Positions 8,916-17,667 of a stretch of 64,000 bases of DNA are shown piece after piece. Below the pieces are notes generated by a model. That model worked only from the letters and a program-made list of their open reading frames with translations. It had not been told where the DNA came from and did not search any database. The position numbers and the translations under genes are program-made. Each line of letters starts with the position of its first letter. The stretch's first letter is position 1. The DNA lies in assembly GCF_030816965.1 (NCBI RefSeq), contig NZ_JAUSYQ010000002.1:9290001-9354000 (forward strand), written 5' to 3'. The stretch comes from Streptomyces canus. Lineage in GTDB: Bacteria > Actinomycetota > Actinomycetes > Streptomycetales > Streptomycetaceae.

Positions 8916-9617
8916 TCACGCCCCGAGCTGCGCCCGCAGCCACTCCTCCACCTCGCCCACATGCGCGGCCGCCGCCGCCCGGGCCGCCTCCGGGTCGCGG
9001 GCGATCAGGGCCCGGTGGATCGCGGCATGCTCGCGCCGCGTGCGTTCGAACGCGCCCTCCTCCTGGTAGCCGCGCCACACCCGCGCCCGGAAGGTGCGCG
9101 ACGACAGGCCCTCCAGGATCGCCGCCATCGTGTCGTTGCCGGCCGCCACCGCGATCTCGCGGTGGAAGGCCAGGTCGTGGGCGAGGATCTCCTCGGGGTC
9201 GTCGGTGGCGTTCATCGCCGCGAGGTGTTTCTCGACCTCGGCCAGCTGGTCGGGCGTGATGCGGGCGGCGGCCAGCGCGGTCGCCGTCGACTCGAGGACG
9301 CGGCGCACCTCGAGCAGCTCCACCAGACGCGGGCCCCGGGACAGGTCGGCGACCACGCCGAAGGTCTCCAGCAGGTCACCCGCCTCCAGCTGGGTGACGT
9401 AGATGCCCGAGCCGTGCCGGGCCTCCAGCACGCCCATCACCGTCAGCGCCCGGATCGCCTCCCGTATCGAACTGCGGGAGATGCCCAGCTGGACGGCCAG
9501 ATCTCGCTCGGTCGGCAGCCGCTGGCCGGGCTCCAGCCGGCCCTCGCCGATCATCGCCTTGATCTGCTCGATGGCGCGCTGCGTCACGGTGCCCTTCTGC
9601 GGGGCTGTCTCGTCCAC
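8916..9617 (-). CDS. FadR-family (GntR) transcriptional regulator, probable repressor of the deoxysugar operon
   Basis: A 233-residue protein. Residues about 7-70 form the GntR winged helix (PTERDLAVQLGISRSS recognition region, HGSGIYVTQ wing). The rest is an all-helical FCD-type effector domain with the ligand region around RRVLESTATALAA and DLAFHREIAVAAGN. I chose GTG 9617 because GGAGGA sits just upstream; ATG 9632 and GTG 9635 lack a ribosome site. It is divergent from the sugar importer and catabolic genes starting at 9808, and the 190-bp gap contains a FadR-like palindrome. Inference: it represses this operon and is released by the sugar or an acid intermediate. Confidence 0.85.
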   Translation of the reverse strand: MDETAPQKGTVTQRAIEQIKAMIGEGRLEPGQRLPTERDLAVQLGISRSSIREAIRALTVMGVLEARHGSGIYVTQLEAGDLLETFGVVADLSRGPRLVELLEVRRVLESTATALAAARITPDQLAEVEKHLAAMNATDDPEEILAHDLAFHREIAVAAGNDTMAAILEGLSSRTFRARVWRGYQEEGAFERTRREHAAIHRALIARDPEAARAAAAAHVGEVEEWLRAQLGA

Positions 9618-9663
9618 GCCATTCCTCCACATCACCGGGGTGCGCCGCAGTCTAACCAGCAGG

Positions 9664-9676
9664 GTGGTCGGACCAC
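9664..9676. promoter_or_regulatory. Candidate FadR-type operator, site 1
   Basis: GTGGTCGGACCAC is a palindrome with 6-base arms around a single G. Its core TGGTC-N-GACCA is the operator form known for FadR-subfamily GntR proteins. It lies between the divergent regulator and importer genes, 131 bases before the binding-protein start. Confidence 0.65.
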
Positions 9677-9728
9677 TATGGCCGGAAGACGGGAAAACCT
9701 GCCGCCGGAGGGTATTGCAAGGGGTGAG

Positions 9729-9739
9729 TGGTCTGATAA
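9729..9739. promoter_or_regulatory. Candidate FadR-type operator, degenerate site 2
   Basis: TGGTCTGATAA keeps the full left half TGGTC and GA of the right half of site 1. It lies 69 bases before the importer start, where bound repressor could block the promoter. Confidence 0.35.
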
Positions 9740-9807
9740 GTATCGGGCATCTGCTCGAACACGCTCATGCTCGATCACGCTCGACACGCTCAATGAGGAG
9801 CCGCCAG

Positions 9808-10881
9808 ATGCCCGGCAGAACAGTGGGGAAGCGGAACAGGTTTCGCATCATCGGCGCGGTGGCCGCGGCCGCGAGCGCCTCGCTCGTGCTTGCCGCGTGC
9901 GGCAGCACCAAGGACACCGGCAGCGCCGGCGCCGAGGGAGGCGACGGGACCGGCAAGGTAGGCGTGATCCTGCCGCTGCTGACCTCGCCGTTCTGGCAGT
10001 CGTACAACGACTACGTGCCCAAGATGGCCAAGTCCGAGGGGGTGGACACGCTGAAGACGGTCAACTCCAACAGCGACCCCTCCCAGCAGATCACCGACAT
10101 CAACAACGAGCTCAACCAGGGCGTGAAGGGCCTGGTCGTCGCCCCGCTCGACAGCGCCGCCATCGAGGCCGGCCTCGACCAGGCCGAACGCAAGGGCGTC
10201 CCGGTCGTCGCGGTCGACGTGGCCCCCGACAAGGGCAAGGTCGCCATGGTCGTACGGGCGAACAACGTCTCGTACGGCGAGAAGGCCTGCCAGTACCTCG
10301 GGGAGCAGATCCCCTCCGGCAAGGTCGTGCAGATCATGGGCGACCTCGCCTCCGTCAACGGCCGCGACCGCTCCGAGGCCTTCCGGGCCTGCGTGAAGAA
10401 GAACTTCCCCAAGCTGAAGGTGTTGGAGATCCCCGCCAAGTGGGAGTCCGACGCGGCCGCCTCGCAGCTGGGCACCCTCCTGAACGCCAACCCCGACATC
10501 AAGGGCATCTACATGCAGGCCGGCGGCGTCTACCTCGCGCCGACCCTGCAGACCCTCAAGTCCAAGGGATTGCTGAAGAAGGCCGGGCAGGCGGGCCACA
10601 TCAGGATCGTCTCCAACGACGGCATCCCGCAGGAGTACGACGCCATCCGCAAGGGCGAGATCGACGCCACCGTCTCCCAGCCCGCCGACCTGTACGCCAA
10701 GTACGGCATGTACTACATCAAGGCGGCCATGGAAGGAAAGACCTTCAAGCCCGGCCCGACCGACCACGACTCCACGATCGTCAAGCTGTCCAGCGGCATC
10801 CTGGAGGACCAGCTGCCCGCGCCCCTGGTCACCAAGGACAACGTCGACGACCCCAAGCTGTGGGGCAACACGGTCAAATGA
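9808..10881 (+). CDS. Sugar ABC transporter substrate-binding lipoprotein, ribose/rhamnose-binding type (CUT2)
   Basis: A 357-residue lipoprotein. The signal peptide ends in the lipobox LVLAAC with Cys31 as lipid attachment site. The mature part is a type-I periplasmic-binding fold of about 320 residues: VGVILPLLTSPFWQSY opens the first lobe, and VKGLVVAPLDSAAIEAGL plus KGVPVVAVDV are typical of sugar-binding members. I chose ATG 9808 with GAGGAG 8 bases upstream; the frame stays open far upstream, but that part is only complementary to the regulator gene. It overlaps the ATPase start by 4 bases. Substrate inferred from the operon: probably L-fucose or a related 6-deoxysugar. Confidence 0.92.
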   Translation: MPGRTVGKRNRFRIIGAVAAAASASLVLAACGSTKDTGSAGAEGGDGTGKVGVILPLLTSPFWQSYNDYVPKMAKSEGVDTLKTVNSNSDPSQQITDINNELNQGVKGLVVAPLDSAAIEAGLDQAERKGVPVVAVDVAPDKGKVAMVVRANNVSYGEKACQYLGEQIPSGKVVQIMGDLASVNGRDRSEAFRACVKKNFPKLKVLEIPAKWESDAAASQLGTLLNANPDIKGIYMQAGGVYLAPTLQTLKSKGLLKKAGQAGHIRIVSNDGIPQEYDAIRKGEIDATVSQPADLYAKYGMYYIKAAMEGKTFKPGPTDHDSTIVKLSSGILEDQLPAPLVTKDNVDDPKLWGNTVK

Positions 10882-12371
10882 GCACCCCACTGGTTGAAGC
10901 CGAGGGGGTCGTCAAGCGGTACGGCCCCACGACCGCCCTCGCGGACGGCCGCCTCACCGTGCTGCCCGGCGAGTCCCACGCCCTCGTCGGGCGCAACGGG
11001 GCGGGCAAGTCCACCCTCGTCACGATCCTCACCGGCCTCCAGGCCCCCGACGAGGGCACCGTCCGCTTCGACGGCGAGCCCGCGCCCCCGCTCGCCGACC
11101 GGGACGCCTGGCGGAGCAAGGTCGCCTGCGTCTACCAGAAGCCCACCGTCGTACCCGAGTTGACGGTCGCCGAGAACCTCTTCATCAACCGGCAGCCGCT
11201 GCGCCGGGGGTTCATCAGCTGGCGCGGTCTGAAGAAGGAGGCCGCCGAACTCCTCGACACCTGGGACGTGCGCGTCGACCCGGAGTCGCGCACCGCCGAC
11301 CTCAAGGTCGAGGACCGCCAAATGGTGGAGATCGCACGGGCGTTGAGCTGCGGCGCCCGCTTCATCGTCCTCGACGAGCCGACCGCGCAGCTCGACAAGC
11401 GGGAGATCGAGCGGCTCTTCGGCAGGATGCGCGCGCTCCAGGACTCCGGTGTCACCTTCCTGTTCATCTCGCACCACCTCCAGGAGGTGTACGAGGTGTG
11501 CCAGACGGTGACGGTCCTCAGGGACGCCCGCTGGATCACCACGGCCCCGGTCGCCGACATGCCCCGGGCGGCCCTGGTCGAGGCCATGGCCGGCGAGACC
11601 GTCGCCGAGCAGGCGGGCCGGCTCAGGGAGGTCGAGAACACCGCGCCCGTCCTTCTCGACGTGCGCGGCCTCACCTCCGACGCCTACGAGGACGTCGACC
11701 TCACCGTGCGCCGCGGTGAGGTCGTCGGACTCGCCGGCATCAGCGGCAGCGGCAAGATCGAGCTCGCCGAGTCCTTCACGGGACTGCACACGCCGACCGG
11801 TGGAACAGCCCAACTGGGCGGCAGGCCACTGCCGTTCGGCGACGTACAGGCCAGTCTCAAGGCGGGCGTCGGCTTCGTGCCGCGCGACCGGCACGCACAG
11901 GGCCTGGTCTTCGGCATGACCATCGGCGACAACGCCACCCTCAGTGTCCTGGACCGGCTCGGCCGCTACGGCTTCGTCGGCACCGACCGCAAGCGCGGCT
12001 TCGCCGCCGAGCTGATCGACCGGCTCGACATCCACACCGAGGGCCCCGACCAGCCCGTCTCCGACCTCTCCGGCGGCAACGCGCAGAAGGTCGTCATGGC
12101 CCGCGCCCTCGCCTCCGACCCCCGCCTGCTGGTCCTCATCAACCCCACGGCGGGCGTCGACGTGAAGTCGAAGGAGTCCCTGCTCTCCCGCGTGGACACC
12201 GCCCGCGACGATGGCACCGCGGTTCTGGTCGTCTCCGACGAACTCGACGACCTGCGGCGCTGTGACCGCGTCCTCGTCCTCTTCCACGGCCGCGTGGTCG
12301 CCGAGCACCCGGCCGGCTGGCGCGACCGCGAGCTGATCGCCTCCATCGAAGGAGTGGACCACCATGGCTGA
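10878..12371 (+). CDS. Sugar ABC transporter ATP-binding protein, two nucleotide-binding domains (CUT2)
   Basis: A 497-residue RbsA/XylG-type ATPase with two fused domains. Domain 1 (about 1-240) has an intact Walker A (GRNGAGKST) and Walker B (FIVLDEPTAQLD) but a degenerate signature (VEDRQMVEIARAL). Domain 2 (about 255-497) has a good signature (DLSGGNAQK) but a Walker A ending GSGKIE and Asn in place of the catalytic Glu (LINPTAGVD). Of the two composite sites, one should hydrolyse ATP and the other only bind it. The ATG lies in the stop of the binding-protein gene, and the 3' end overlaps the permease by 8 bases. Confidence 0.94.
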   Translation: MSTPLVEAEGVVKRYGPTTALADGRLTVLPGESHALVGRNGAGKSTLVTILTGLQAPDEGTVRFDGEPAPPLADRDAWRSKVACVYQKPTVVPELTVAENLFINRQPLRRGFISWRGLKKEAAELLDTWDVRVDPESRTADLKVEDRQMVEIARALSCGARFIVLDEPTAQLDKREIERLFGRMRALQDSGVTFLFISHHLQEVYEVCQTVTVLRDARWITTAPVADMPRAALVEAMAGETVAEQAGRLREVENTAPVLLDVRGLTSDAYEDVDLTVRRGEVVGLAGISGSGKIELAESFTGLHTPTGGTAQLGGRPLPFGDVQASLKAGVGFVPRDRHAQGLVFGMTIGDNATLSVLDRLGRYGFVGTDRKRGFAAELIDRLDIHTEGPDQPVSDLSGGNAQKVVMARALASDPRLLVLINPTAGVDVKSKESLLSRVDTARDDGTAVLVVSDELDDLRRCDRVLVLFHGRVVAEHPAGWRDRELIASIEGVDHHG

Positions 12372-13389
12372 CACGCAGGCTCCGCCGGTGAAGCAGGTGA
12401 GCGTGCCCGAGGTACGGTCAGCGCGGGCTCTGCTGCTGCGCCGAGCTCGCGAACTCGCTCTCGTGCCGGCGCTGTTGTTGTTGCTCGTACTCGGTGCCGT
12501 ACTCAACGACTCCTTCTTCACCGAGGCCACCCTGATCTCCATCCTGACCTCATCCGCGGCGCTGGCGATGGTGGTGCTCGCCGAGTCGCTGGTGCTCATC
12601 ACCGGCAAGTTCGACCTGTCACTGGAGTCGATGGTCGGCATCGCGCCGGCGGTGGCGGCACTTCTGGTACTGCCGGCCGCACAGTCCGGCTGGGGCACGG
12701 AGCTCCCCGCTCCCGTCGCCCTGCTGGCCATCCCCCTCGTGGGCGCGGCCATCGGCGCCTTCAACGGCCTCCTTGTGGTGAAGGTGAAGCTCAACGCGTT
12801 CATCGTCACGCTTGCCATGCTGATCATCTTGCGTGGCCTCCTCGTAGGCGCCACGAAGGGCAAGACGTTGTTCGGCATGCCGGATTCGTTCTTCTCGCTG
12901 GCCACCACCACGTTCCTGCACATCCCCATGTCGGTCTGGCTCGCCGCCGCCGCTTTCGCCGTTGCCGGGCTGGTGCTCAAGTACCACCGTGTCGGGCGGT
13001 CGTTGTACGCGATCGGCGGCAATCTCGAAGCGGCCCGCGCCGCAGGCATCCGCGTCGACCGTGTCCGGCTGGGTGTCTACATCGTCGCCGGGGTTCTCGC
13101 CTCGATCGGTGGACTCATGTACACCGGCTACGTCGGCGCGATCGGCGCCAACCAGGGCCAGAACATGATCTTCACGGTGTTCGCCGCCGCTGTCATCGGA
13201 GGTATCAGTCTCGACGGCGGCCGCGGCACCATGTTCGGGGCCCTGACGGGCGTTCTTCTGCTGGGCGTGGTCAAGACCATGCTCACCATGGCCCAGGTGC
13301 CGCCCTCCTGGATCGACGCCATCTACGGCGGAATCATCCTGCTCGCACTCATGATCGCCCGAGTGACGACGGGCCGGGCCCAGGACTGA
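12364..13389 (+). CDS. Sugar ABC transporter permease, RbsC type (CUT2)
   Basis: A 341-residue permease with 8 to 10 hydrophobic segments, the first near residues 31-50. Family features include the loop [16 protein letters not shown] and the late segment [24 protein letters not shown] found in ribose-type permeases. The ATG is preceded by GGAG inside the end of the ATPase gene. A run of TTG leucine codons around 12474-12483 is unusual for this window. Partner of the preceding binding protein and ATPase; substrate probably the sugar degraded by the following five enzymes. Confidence 0.93.
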   Translation: MADTQAPPVKQVSVPEVRSARALLLRRARELALVPALLLLLVLGAVLNDSFFTEATLISILTSSAALAMVVLAESLVLITGKFDLSLESMVGIAPAVAALLVLPAAQSGWGTELPAPVALLAIPLVGAAIGAFNGLLVVKVKLNAFIVTLAMLIILRGLLVGATKGKTLFGMPDSFFSLATTTFLHIPMSVWLAAAAFAVAGLVLKYHRVGRSLYAIGGNLEAARAAGIRVDRVRLGVYIVAGVLASIGGLMYTGYVGAIGANQGQNMIFTVFAAAVIGGISLDGGRGTMFGALTGVLLLGVVKTMLTMAQVPPSWIDAIYGGIILLALMIARVTTGRAQD

Positions 13390-13427
13390 CCCCGCCCGCG
13401 TCCCCGTCACCTACCGAAAGGCACTCC

Positions 13428-14777
13428 GTGTCCCCGACCCCCGCCCGCATCACTGCGGTAGACACCTACGACATCCGCTTCCCCACCTCGCGCGAGCTCG
13501 ACGGCTCCGACGCGATGAACCCGGACCCCGACTACTCGGCGGCCTACGTCGTGCTGCGCACGGACGCCGCCGACGGGCACGAGGGGCACGGATTCACCTT
13601 CACCATCGGGCGGGGCAACGAGGTCCAGGTCGCCGCGATCGAGGCGCTGCGCGGGCATGTGGTCGGACGGTGGGTGGACGAACTGTGCGCGGACCCGGGG
13701 ACGTTGAACCGCGACCTGATCGGCGACAGCCAGTTGCGCTGGCTCGGACCCGAGAAGGGCGTGATGCACATGGCGATCGGCGCGGTCGTCAACGCCGTGT
13801 GGGACCTGGCCGCCAAACGCGCGGACAAGCCGCTGTGGCGGCTGCTGGCCGAGGGCGACCCCGAGTGGCTGGTCGGCCAGATCGACTTCCGCTACCTCAC
13901 GGACGCGCTCACCCCGCAGGAGGCCCTGGAGATCCTGCGGCGGGGGCGCGAGGGGGCCGAGGACCGGGTCGCCGAGCTCCTCGCCACCGGCTACCCCGCC
14001 TACACCACCTCCGCCGGCTGGCTCGGCTACGACGACGAGAAGCTCACCCGGCTCGCGGCCGAGGCCGTCGCCGACGGCTTCCGGCAGATCAAGCTCAAGG
14101 TCGGCGCGGATCTGGAGGACGACGTACGGCGCTGCCGTGTCGCCCGCCAGGTCGTCGGCGCCGACATCCGCATGGCGATCGACGCCAACCAGCGCTGGGA
14201 CGTCGACGAGGCGATCCGCTGGACCAAGGCCCTCGCCGAGTTCGACCCGTACTGGATCGAGGAGCCCACCAGCCCCGACGACATCCTCGGCCACGCGACG
14301 ATCCGCAAGGCCGTCGCCCCGGTCAAGGTCGCCACCGGCGAGCACGTCCAGAACCGGGTCGTCTTCAAGCAGCTGCTCCAGGCCGGCGCCCTCGACGTCG
14401 TCCAGATCGACGCGGCCCGCGTCGGCGGCGTCAACGAGAACCTCGCCATCCTGCTGCTCGCCGCCAAGTTCGGCGTGCCGGTCTGCCCGCACGCGGGCGG
14501 GGTCGGCCTGTGCGAACTCGTCCAGCACCTGTCGATGTTCGACTACGTGGCCGTCACCGGCACCACCGAGGACCGGGTCATCGAGTACGTCGACCATCTG
14601 CACGACCACTTCCTCGATCCCGTGGTGATCCGGGAAGGCCACTACACGGCACCCGTCGCGCCGGGCTTCTCGGCCGCCATGCGCCCCGAGTCCATTGCGC
14701 GGTACACGTTCCCCGGAGGCGCCTTCTGGGCAGAAGACCTCGCCGACGACACGCAGAAGAAGGGGCAGGCGGCATGA
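13428..14777 (+). CDS. L-fuconate dehydratase (enolase superfamily)
   Basis: A 449-residue mandelate-racemase-type dehydratase turning L-fuconate into 2-keto-3-deoxy-L-fuconate. The barrel carries the superfamily residues: lysines in IKLKVGAD, metal ligands in [19 protein letters not shown] and TGEH, and the base region CPHAGGVGL. The N-terminal [25 protein letters not shown] and the whole length match fuconate dehydratases and the human homologue ENOSF1 closely, which distinguishes it from rhamnonate or galactonate dehydratases. Start GTG 13428 has AAAGG upstream. It begins 38 bases after the importer and overlaps the next gene by 4 bases. Confidence 0.9.
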   Translation: MSPTPARITAVDTYDIRFPTSRELDGSDAMNPDPDYSAAYVVLRTDAADGHEGHGFTFTIGRGNEVQVAAIEALRGHVVGRWVDELCADPGTLNRDLIGDSQLRWLGPEKGVMHMAIGAVVNAVWDLAAKRADKPLWRLLAEGDPEWLVGQIDFRYLTDALTPQEALEILRRGREGAEDRVAELLATGYPAYTTSAGWLGYDDEKLTRLAAEAVADGFRQIKLKVGADLEDDVRRCRVARQVVGADIRMAIDANQRWDVDEAIRWTKALAEFDPYWIEEPTSPDDILGHATIRKAVAPVKVATGEHVQNRVVFKQLLQAGALDVVQIDAARVGGVNENLAILLLAAKFGVPVCPHAGGVGLCELVQHLSMFDYVAVTGTTEDRVIEYVDHLHDHFLDPVVIREGHYTAPVAPGFSAAMRPESIARYTFPGGAFWAEDLADDTQKKGQAA

Positions 14778-15529
14778 GTGACTTCGAGGGTCTCAAGGCC
14801 CTGGTGACCGGCGGCGCCTCCGGCATCGGCCGGGCCACCGCGGAACTCCTCGTCGCACGCGGCGCCCAGGTCGCCGTCCTCGACCTGGACCCGTCCTCGG
14901 TCGAGAAGCCGCTGCTCGCCTACCGCGCCGACGTCACCGACGACGCCTCCGTCCGCGAGGCCGTGGCCGCCGCCGTGGCCGAACTCGGCGGACTCGACGT
15001 CGTGGTCAACAACGCGGGCATCGGCGCCCAGGGCACCGTGGCGGACAACGACGACGACGAATGGCACCGCGTCCTCGACGTCAACGTCGTCGGCATGGTC
15101 CGCGTCGCCCGCGCCGCCCTGCCCCACCTGCGCGCGTCCGCGCACGCGGCGATCGTGAACACTTCCTCCATCGCGGCCACGGCGGGCCTTCCGCAGCGGG
15201 CGCTGTACAGCGCGACCAAGGGGGCGGTGTACTCCCTGACCCTCGCCATGGCCGCCGACCACGTCCGCGAGGGCATCCGCGTGAACTGCGTCAACCCCGG
15301 CACGGCGGACACCCCGTGGATCGGGCGGCTGCTCGCCAAGGCCCCCGACCCGGCGGCCGAACGAGCCGCCCTGGAGGCCCGCCAGCCCACCGGCCGGCTC
15401 GTCTCGGCGGACGAGGTCGCGGGCGCCATCGCCTACTTGGCCAGCCCGCTCTCCGGCGCGACCACCGGCACCTCTCTCGCCGTCGACGGCGGCATGCAGG
15501 GCCTGCGCCTGAGGCCGGTGGGCCAGTGA
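14774..15529 (+). CDS. SDR dehydrogenase, probable 2-keto-3-deoxy-L-fuconate dehydrogenase
   Basis: A 251-residue classical short-chain dehydrogenase. The NAD(P) motif is [10 protein letters not shown] near residue 13, NNAG follows about residue 79, and the catalytic set is Ser in NTSSIA with YSATK. The tail [12 protein letters not shown] is typical. Coupled by an ATGA overlap to fuconate dehydratase, it most likely oxidises 2-keto-3-deoxy-L-fuconate to the diketo acid, as in the known non-phosphorylating fucose route. It could instead be the first sugar dehydrogenase, with the aldo/keto reductase taking another step. No hydrolase or aldolase for the diketo product is seen here. Confidence 0.83.
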   Translation: MSDFEGLKALVTGGASGIGRATAELLVARGAQVAVLDLDPSSVEKPLLAYRADVTDDASVREAVAAAVAELGGLDVVVNNAGIGAQGTVADNDDDEWHRVLDVNVVGMVRVARAALPHLRASAHAAIVNTSSIAATAGLPQRALYSATKGAVYSLTLAMAADHVREGIRVNCVNPGTADTPWIGRLLAKAPDPAAERAALEARQPTGRLVSADEVAGAIAYLASPLSGATTGTSLAVDGGMQGLRLRPVGQ

Positions 15530-16494
15530 ACACCCTCGGCACGAGCGGTGTGCGGGTCAGCGGACTGGGCTTCGGCGCCGCCGTCATCGGCAACCTCTTC
15601 ACCGAGGTCAGCGACGAACAGGCGCACGAGGCGGTCACCGCCGCCTGGCAGCGCGGCATCCGCTACTTCGACACCGCCCCGCACTACGGTCTCGGACTGT
15701 CGGAACGCCGGCTGGGGGAGGCACTGCGCGAGCATCCGCGCGCGGAGTACACCCTCTCCACGAAGGTGGGCCGCCGCCTGGAGCCGTCCGGGGACGGCGG
15801 CGACGATCTCGCCGACGGCTTCGCGGTTCCCGCCACGCGGCGCCGCGTGTGGGACTTCAGCGCCGACGGCGTACGACGCACCCTCGAGTCGAGCCTCGAA
15901 CGGCTCGGCCTCGACCGCGTGGACGTCGTCTACCTCCACGATCCCGACGACCACGCCGAAGAGGCCTTCCGCGAGGGCTACCCGGCCCTGGAGAAGCTCC
16001 GCTCCGAGGGTGTCGTCGGGGCGATCGGCGCCGGCATGAACCAGGCCGGGATGCTGACCCGCTTCGTCCGCGAGACCGACGTCGACGTGGTGCTGTGCGC
16101 CGGCCGCTACACCCTGCTCGACCAGAGCGCGCTCGCCGAGCTGCTCCCCGCCGCCGTGGCACGGGGCGTCTCCGTGGTGATCGGCGGCGCCTTCAACTCC
16201 GGGCTGCTCGCTGATCCGAGGCCCGGAGCGACGTACAACTACGCGCAGGCCTCCGGGGACGTGCTGGACCGGGCCCTGCGCATGCGGGAGGCCGCCGAGC
16301 GGCACGGCATCAGTCTGCGTGCCGCCGCCCTCGCCTTCTGTGCCGCCCACCCGGCCGTCGCGAGCGTCCTGGTGGGTGCCCGCTCGGCGGCCGAAGTCCA
16401 GGATGCCGCCGACCAGTTCGCGACCCCGGTGCCCCCTGTCTTCTGGCAGGAACTGCGCGACACCGGTCTCCTGACCACCGAGGAGCCGTCATGA
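15526..16494 (+). CDS. Aldo/keto reductase, probable L-fucose (D-threo-aldose) 1-dehydrogenase
   Basis: A 322-residue TIM-barrel oxidoreductase. The catalytic tetrad is visible: Asp and Tyr in YFDTAPHYGLGLSERRLG, Lys in LSTKVGRRLEPS, His in VYLHDPDDH. The YFDTAPHYG..LSE form with KVGR is that of D-threo-aldose/L-fucose dehydrogenases, which oxidise the free pyranose to the 1,5-lactone. Start GTG 15526 lies inside the SDR stop (GTGA). It should supply the lactone for the lactonase at the end of the operon. Confidence 0.83.
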   Translation: MNTLGTSGVRVSGLGFGAAVIGNLFTEVSDEQAHEAVTAAWQRGIRYFDTAPHYGLGLSERRLGEALREHPRAEYTLSTKVGRRLEPSGDGGDDLADGFAVPATRRRVWDFSADGVRRTLESSLERLGLDRVDVVYLHDPDDHAEEAFREGYPALEKLRSEGVVGAIGAGMNQAGMLTRFVRETDVDVVLCAGRYTLLDQSALAELLPAAVARGVSVVIGGAFNSGLLADPRPGATYNYAQASGDVLDRALRMREAAERHGISLRAAALAFCAAHPAVASVLVGARSAAEVQDAADQFATPVPPVFWQELRDTGLLTTEEPS

Positions 16495-16805
16495 GAGTCG
16501 CCCTGCACACCAAGGTCCGCGCGGACCGCGTCGAGGAGTACGAGGCCGCGCACCGCGAGGTCCCCGTCGAACTCACCGACGCGATCCGCGCCGCCGGGGC
16601 CCACTCCTGGACGATCTGGCGCAGCGGCACCGACCTCTTCCATGTCCTGGAGTGCGAGGACTACGGCCGCCTCCTCGCCGAGCTGGAGAAGCTCCCGGTG
16701 AACGTCACCTGGCAGGCCCGCATGGCCGAACTCCTCGACGTGGCGCACGACTACTCCGACGAGGGCGCCGACGCCGGCCTGCCCGTCGTGTGGGAGCTGC
16801 CATGA
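16491..16805 (+). CDS. Sugar mutarotase, RhaM family (L-rhamnose/L-fucose mutarotase)
   Basis: A 104-residue protein of the usual RhaM length. The HTKVRADRVEEYEAAHREVP start and the WTIWRSGTDLFHVLECEDY strand with paired aromatics and a histidine match the ferredoxin-like mutarotase fold. It speeds exchange between alpha and beta anomers, which helps a dehydrogenase that accepts one anomer. It overlaps both neighbours by 4 bases (ATGA). Rhamnose and fucose mutarotases of this fold are not separable by eye; the operon favours fucose. Confidence 0.87.
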   Translation: MRVALHTKVRADRVEEYEAAHREVPVELTDAIRAAGAHSWTIWRSGTDLFHVLECEDYGRLLAELEKLPVNVTWQARMAELLDVAHDYSDEGADAGLPVVWELP

Positions 16806-17641
16806 CGGTGGACGCGCACCACCATGTGTGGGACCTGTCGGTGCGGGACCAGGACTGGATCGGCTCGGACAGCCCGCTGCGACGGAACTTCACGATCGAG
16901 GACCTCGCCCCCGAGGCCCGCGCGGCAGGCGTCGAACGCACGGTCCTCGTCCAGACGATCACCGTGCCCGAGGAGACCCCGGAGTTCCTGGCCCTCGCGG
17001 CCCGCCACGACGTGATCGCGGGTGTCGTGGGCTGGACCGACCTGAGCCGTCCCGATACCGCCGACGAGTTGGCACGTCTGCGCGAACTCCCCGGCGGGAC
17101 CTTCCTCAAGGGCATCCGCCACCAGGTCCAGGGTGAGCCGGATCCCGAGTGGCTGCTGCGGCCGGACGTACGCCGAGGCCTGACCGCGGTAGCCGAAGCG
17201 GGTCTGGTGTACGACCTGGTCGTCCTGCCGCACCAACTGCCCGCCTGCGCCAAGGCGGCCGAGTCGCTGCCACACCTCACCTTCGTCCTCGACCACTTGG
17301 GCAAACCGCCCATCGCCTCCGGCGCCATGGAACCCTGGGCGGTCGGCGTCCGTGCCCTCGCCGCCCTGCCCAACACCGTCTGCAAACTCTCCGGCATGGT
17401 CACCGAGGCGGACCTCGGCTCCTGGACGATCGACGACCTGCGCCCGTACGCGGACACGGTCCTGGACGCCTTCGGCCCGGACCGTCTCATGTTCGGCTCA
17501 GACTGGCCGGTGTGCACACTGGGAGCGACATACGGGGAAGTGCTCGACGCCGCACGCCGGTTGACACCCGTGTCCGCACACCCCCAGGTCTTCGGGGCCA
17601 CGGCCACGCGCGTCTACGGACTCGGCGACTCCGGGACGTAA
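16802..17641 (+). CDS. Amidohydrolase, probable L-fucono-1,5-lactonase
   Basis: A 279-residue amidohydrolase_2 enzyme. The metal motif H-x-H is VDAHHHVWD at the N-terminus; GIRHQVQGEPDPEWLL, FVLDHLGKPP and the late aspartate in MFGSDWPVC are hallmark motifs of the sugar-lactonase group. It would open L-fuconolactone to L-fuconate, the dehydratase's substrate. Last gene of a five-gene run in which each start overlaps the previous stop by 4 bases (ATGA or GTGA). Its 3' end faces the LMF-type membrane gene, with 26 bases between the stops. Confidence 0.87.
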   Translation: MTVDAHHHVWDLSVRDQDWIGSDSPLRRNFTIEDLAPEARAAGVERTVLVQTITVPEETPEFLALAARHDVIAGVVGWTDLSRPDTADELARLRELPGGTFLKGIRHQVQGEPDPEWLLRPDVRRGLTAVAEAGLVYDLVVLPHQLPACAKAAESLPHLTFVLDHLGKPPIASGAMEPWAVGVRALAALPNTVCKLSGMVTEADLGSWTIDDLRPYADTVLDAFGPDRLMFGSDWPVCTLGATYGEVLDAARRLTPVSAHPQVFGATATRVYGLGDSGT

Positions 17642-17667
17642 CCGTCCCGTCCGTACGCCGACCCCTT

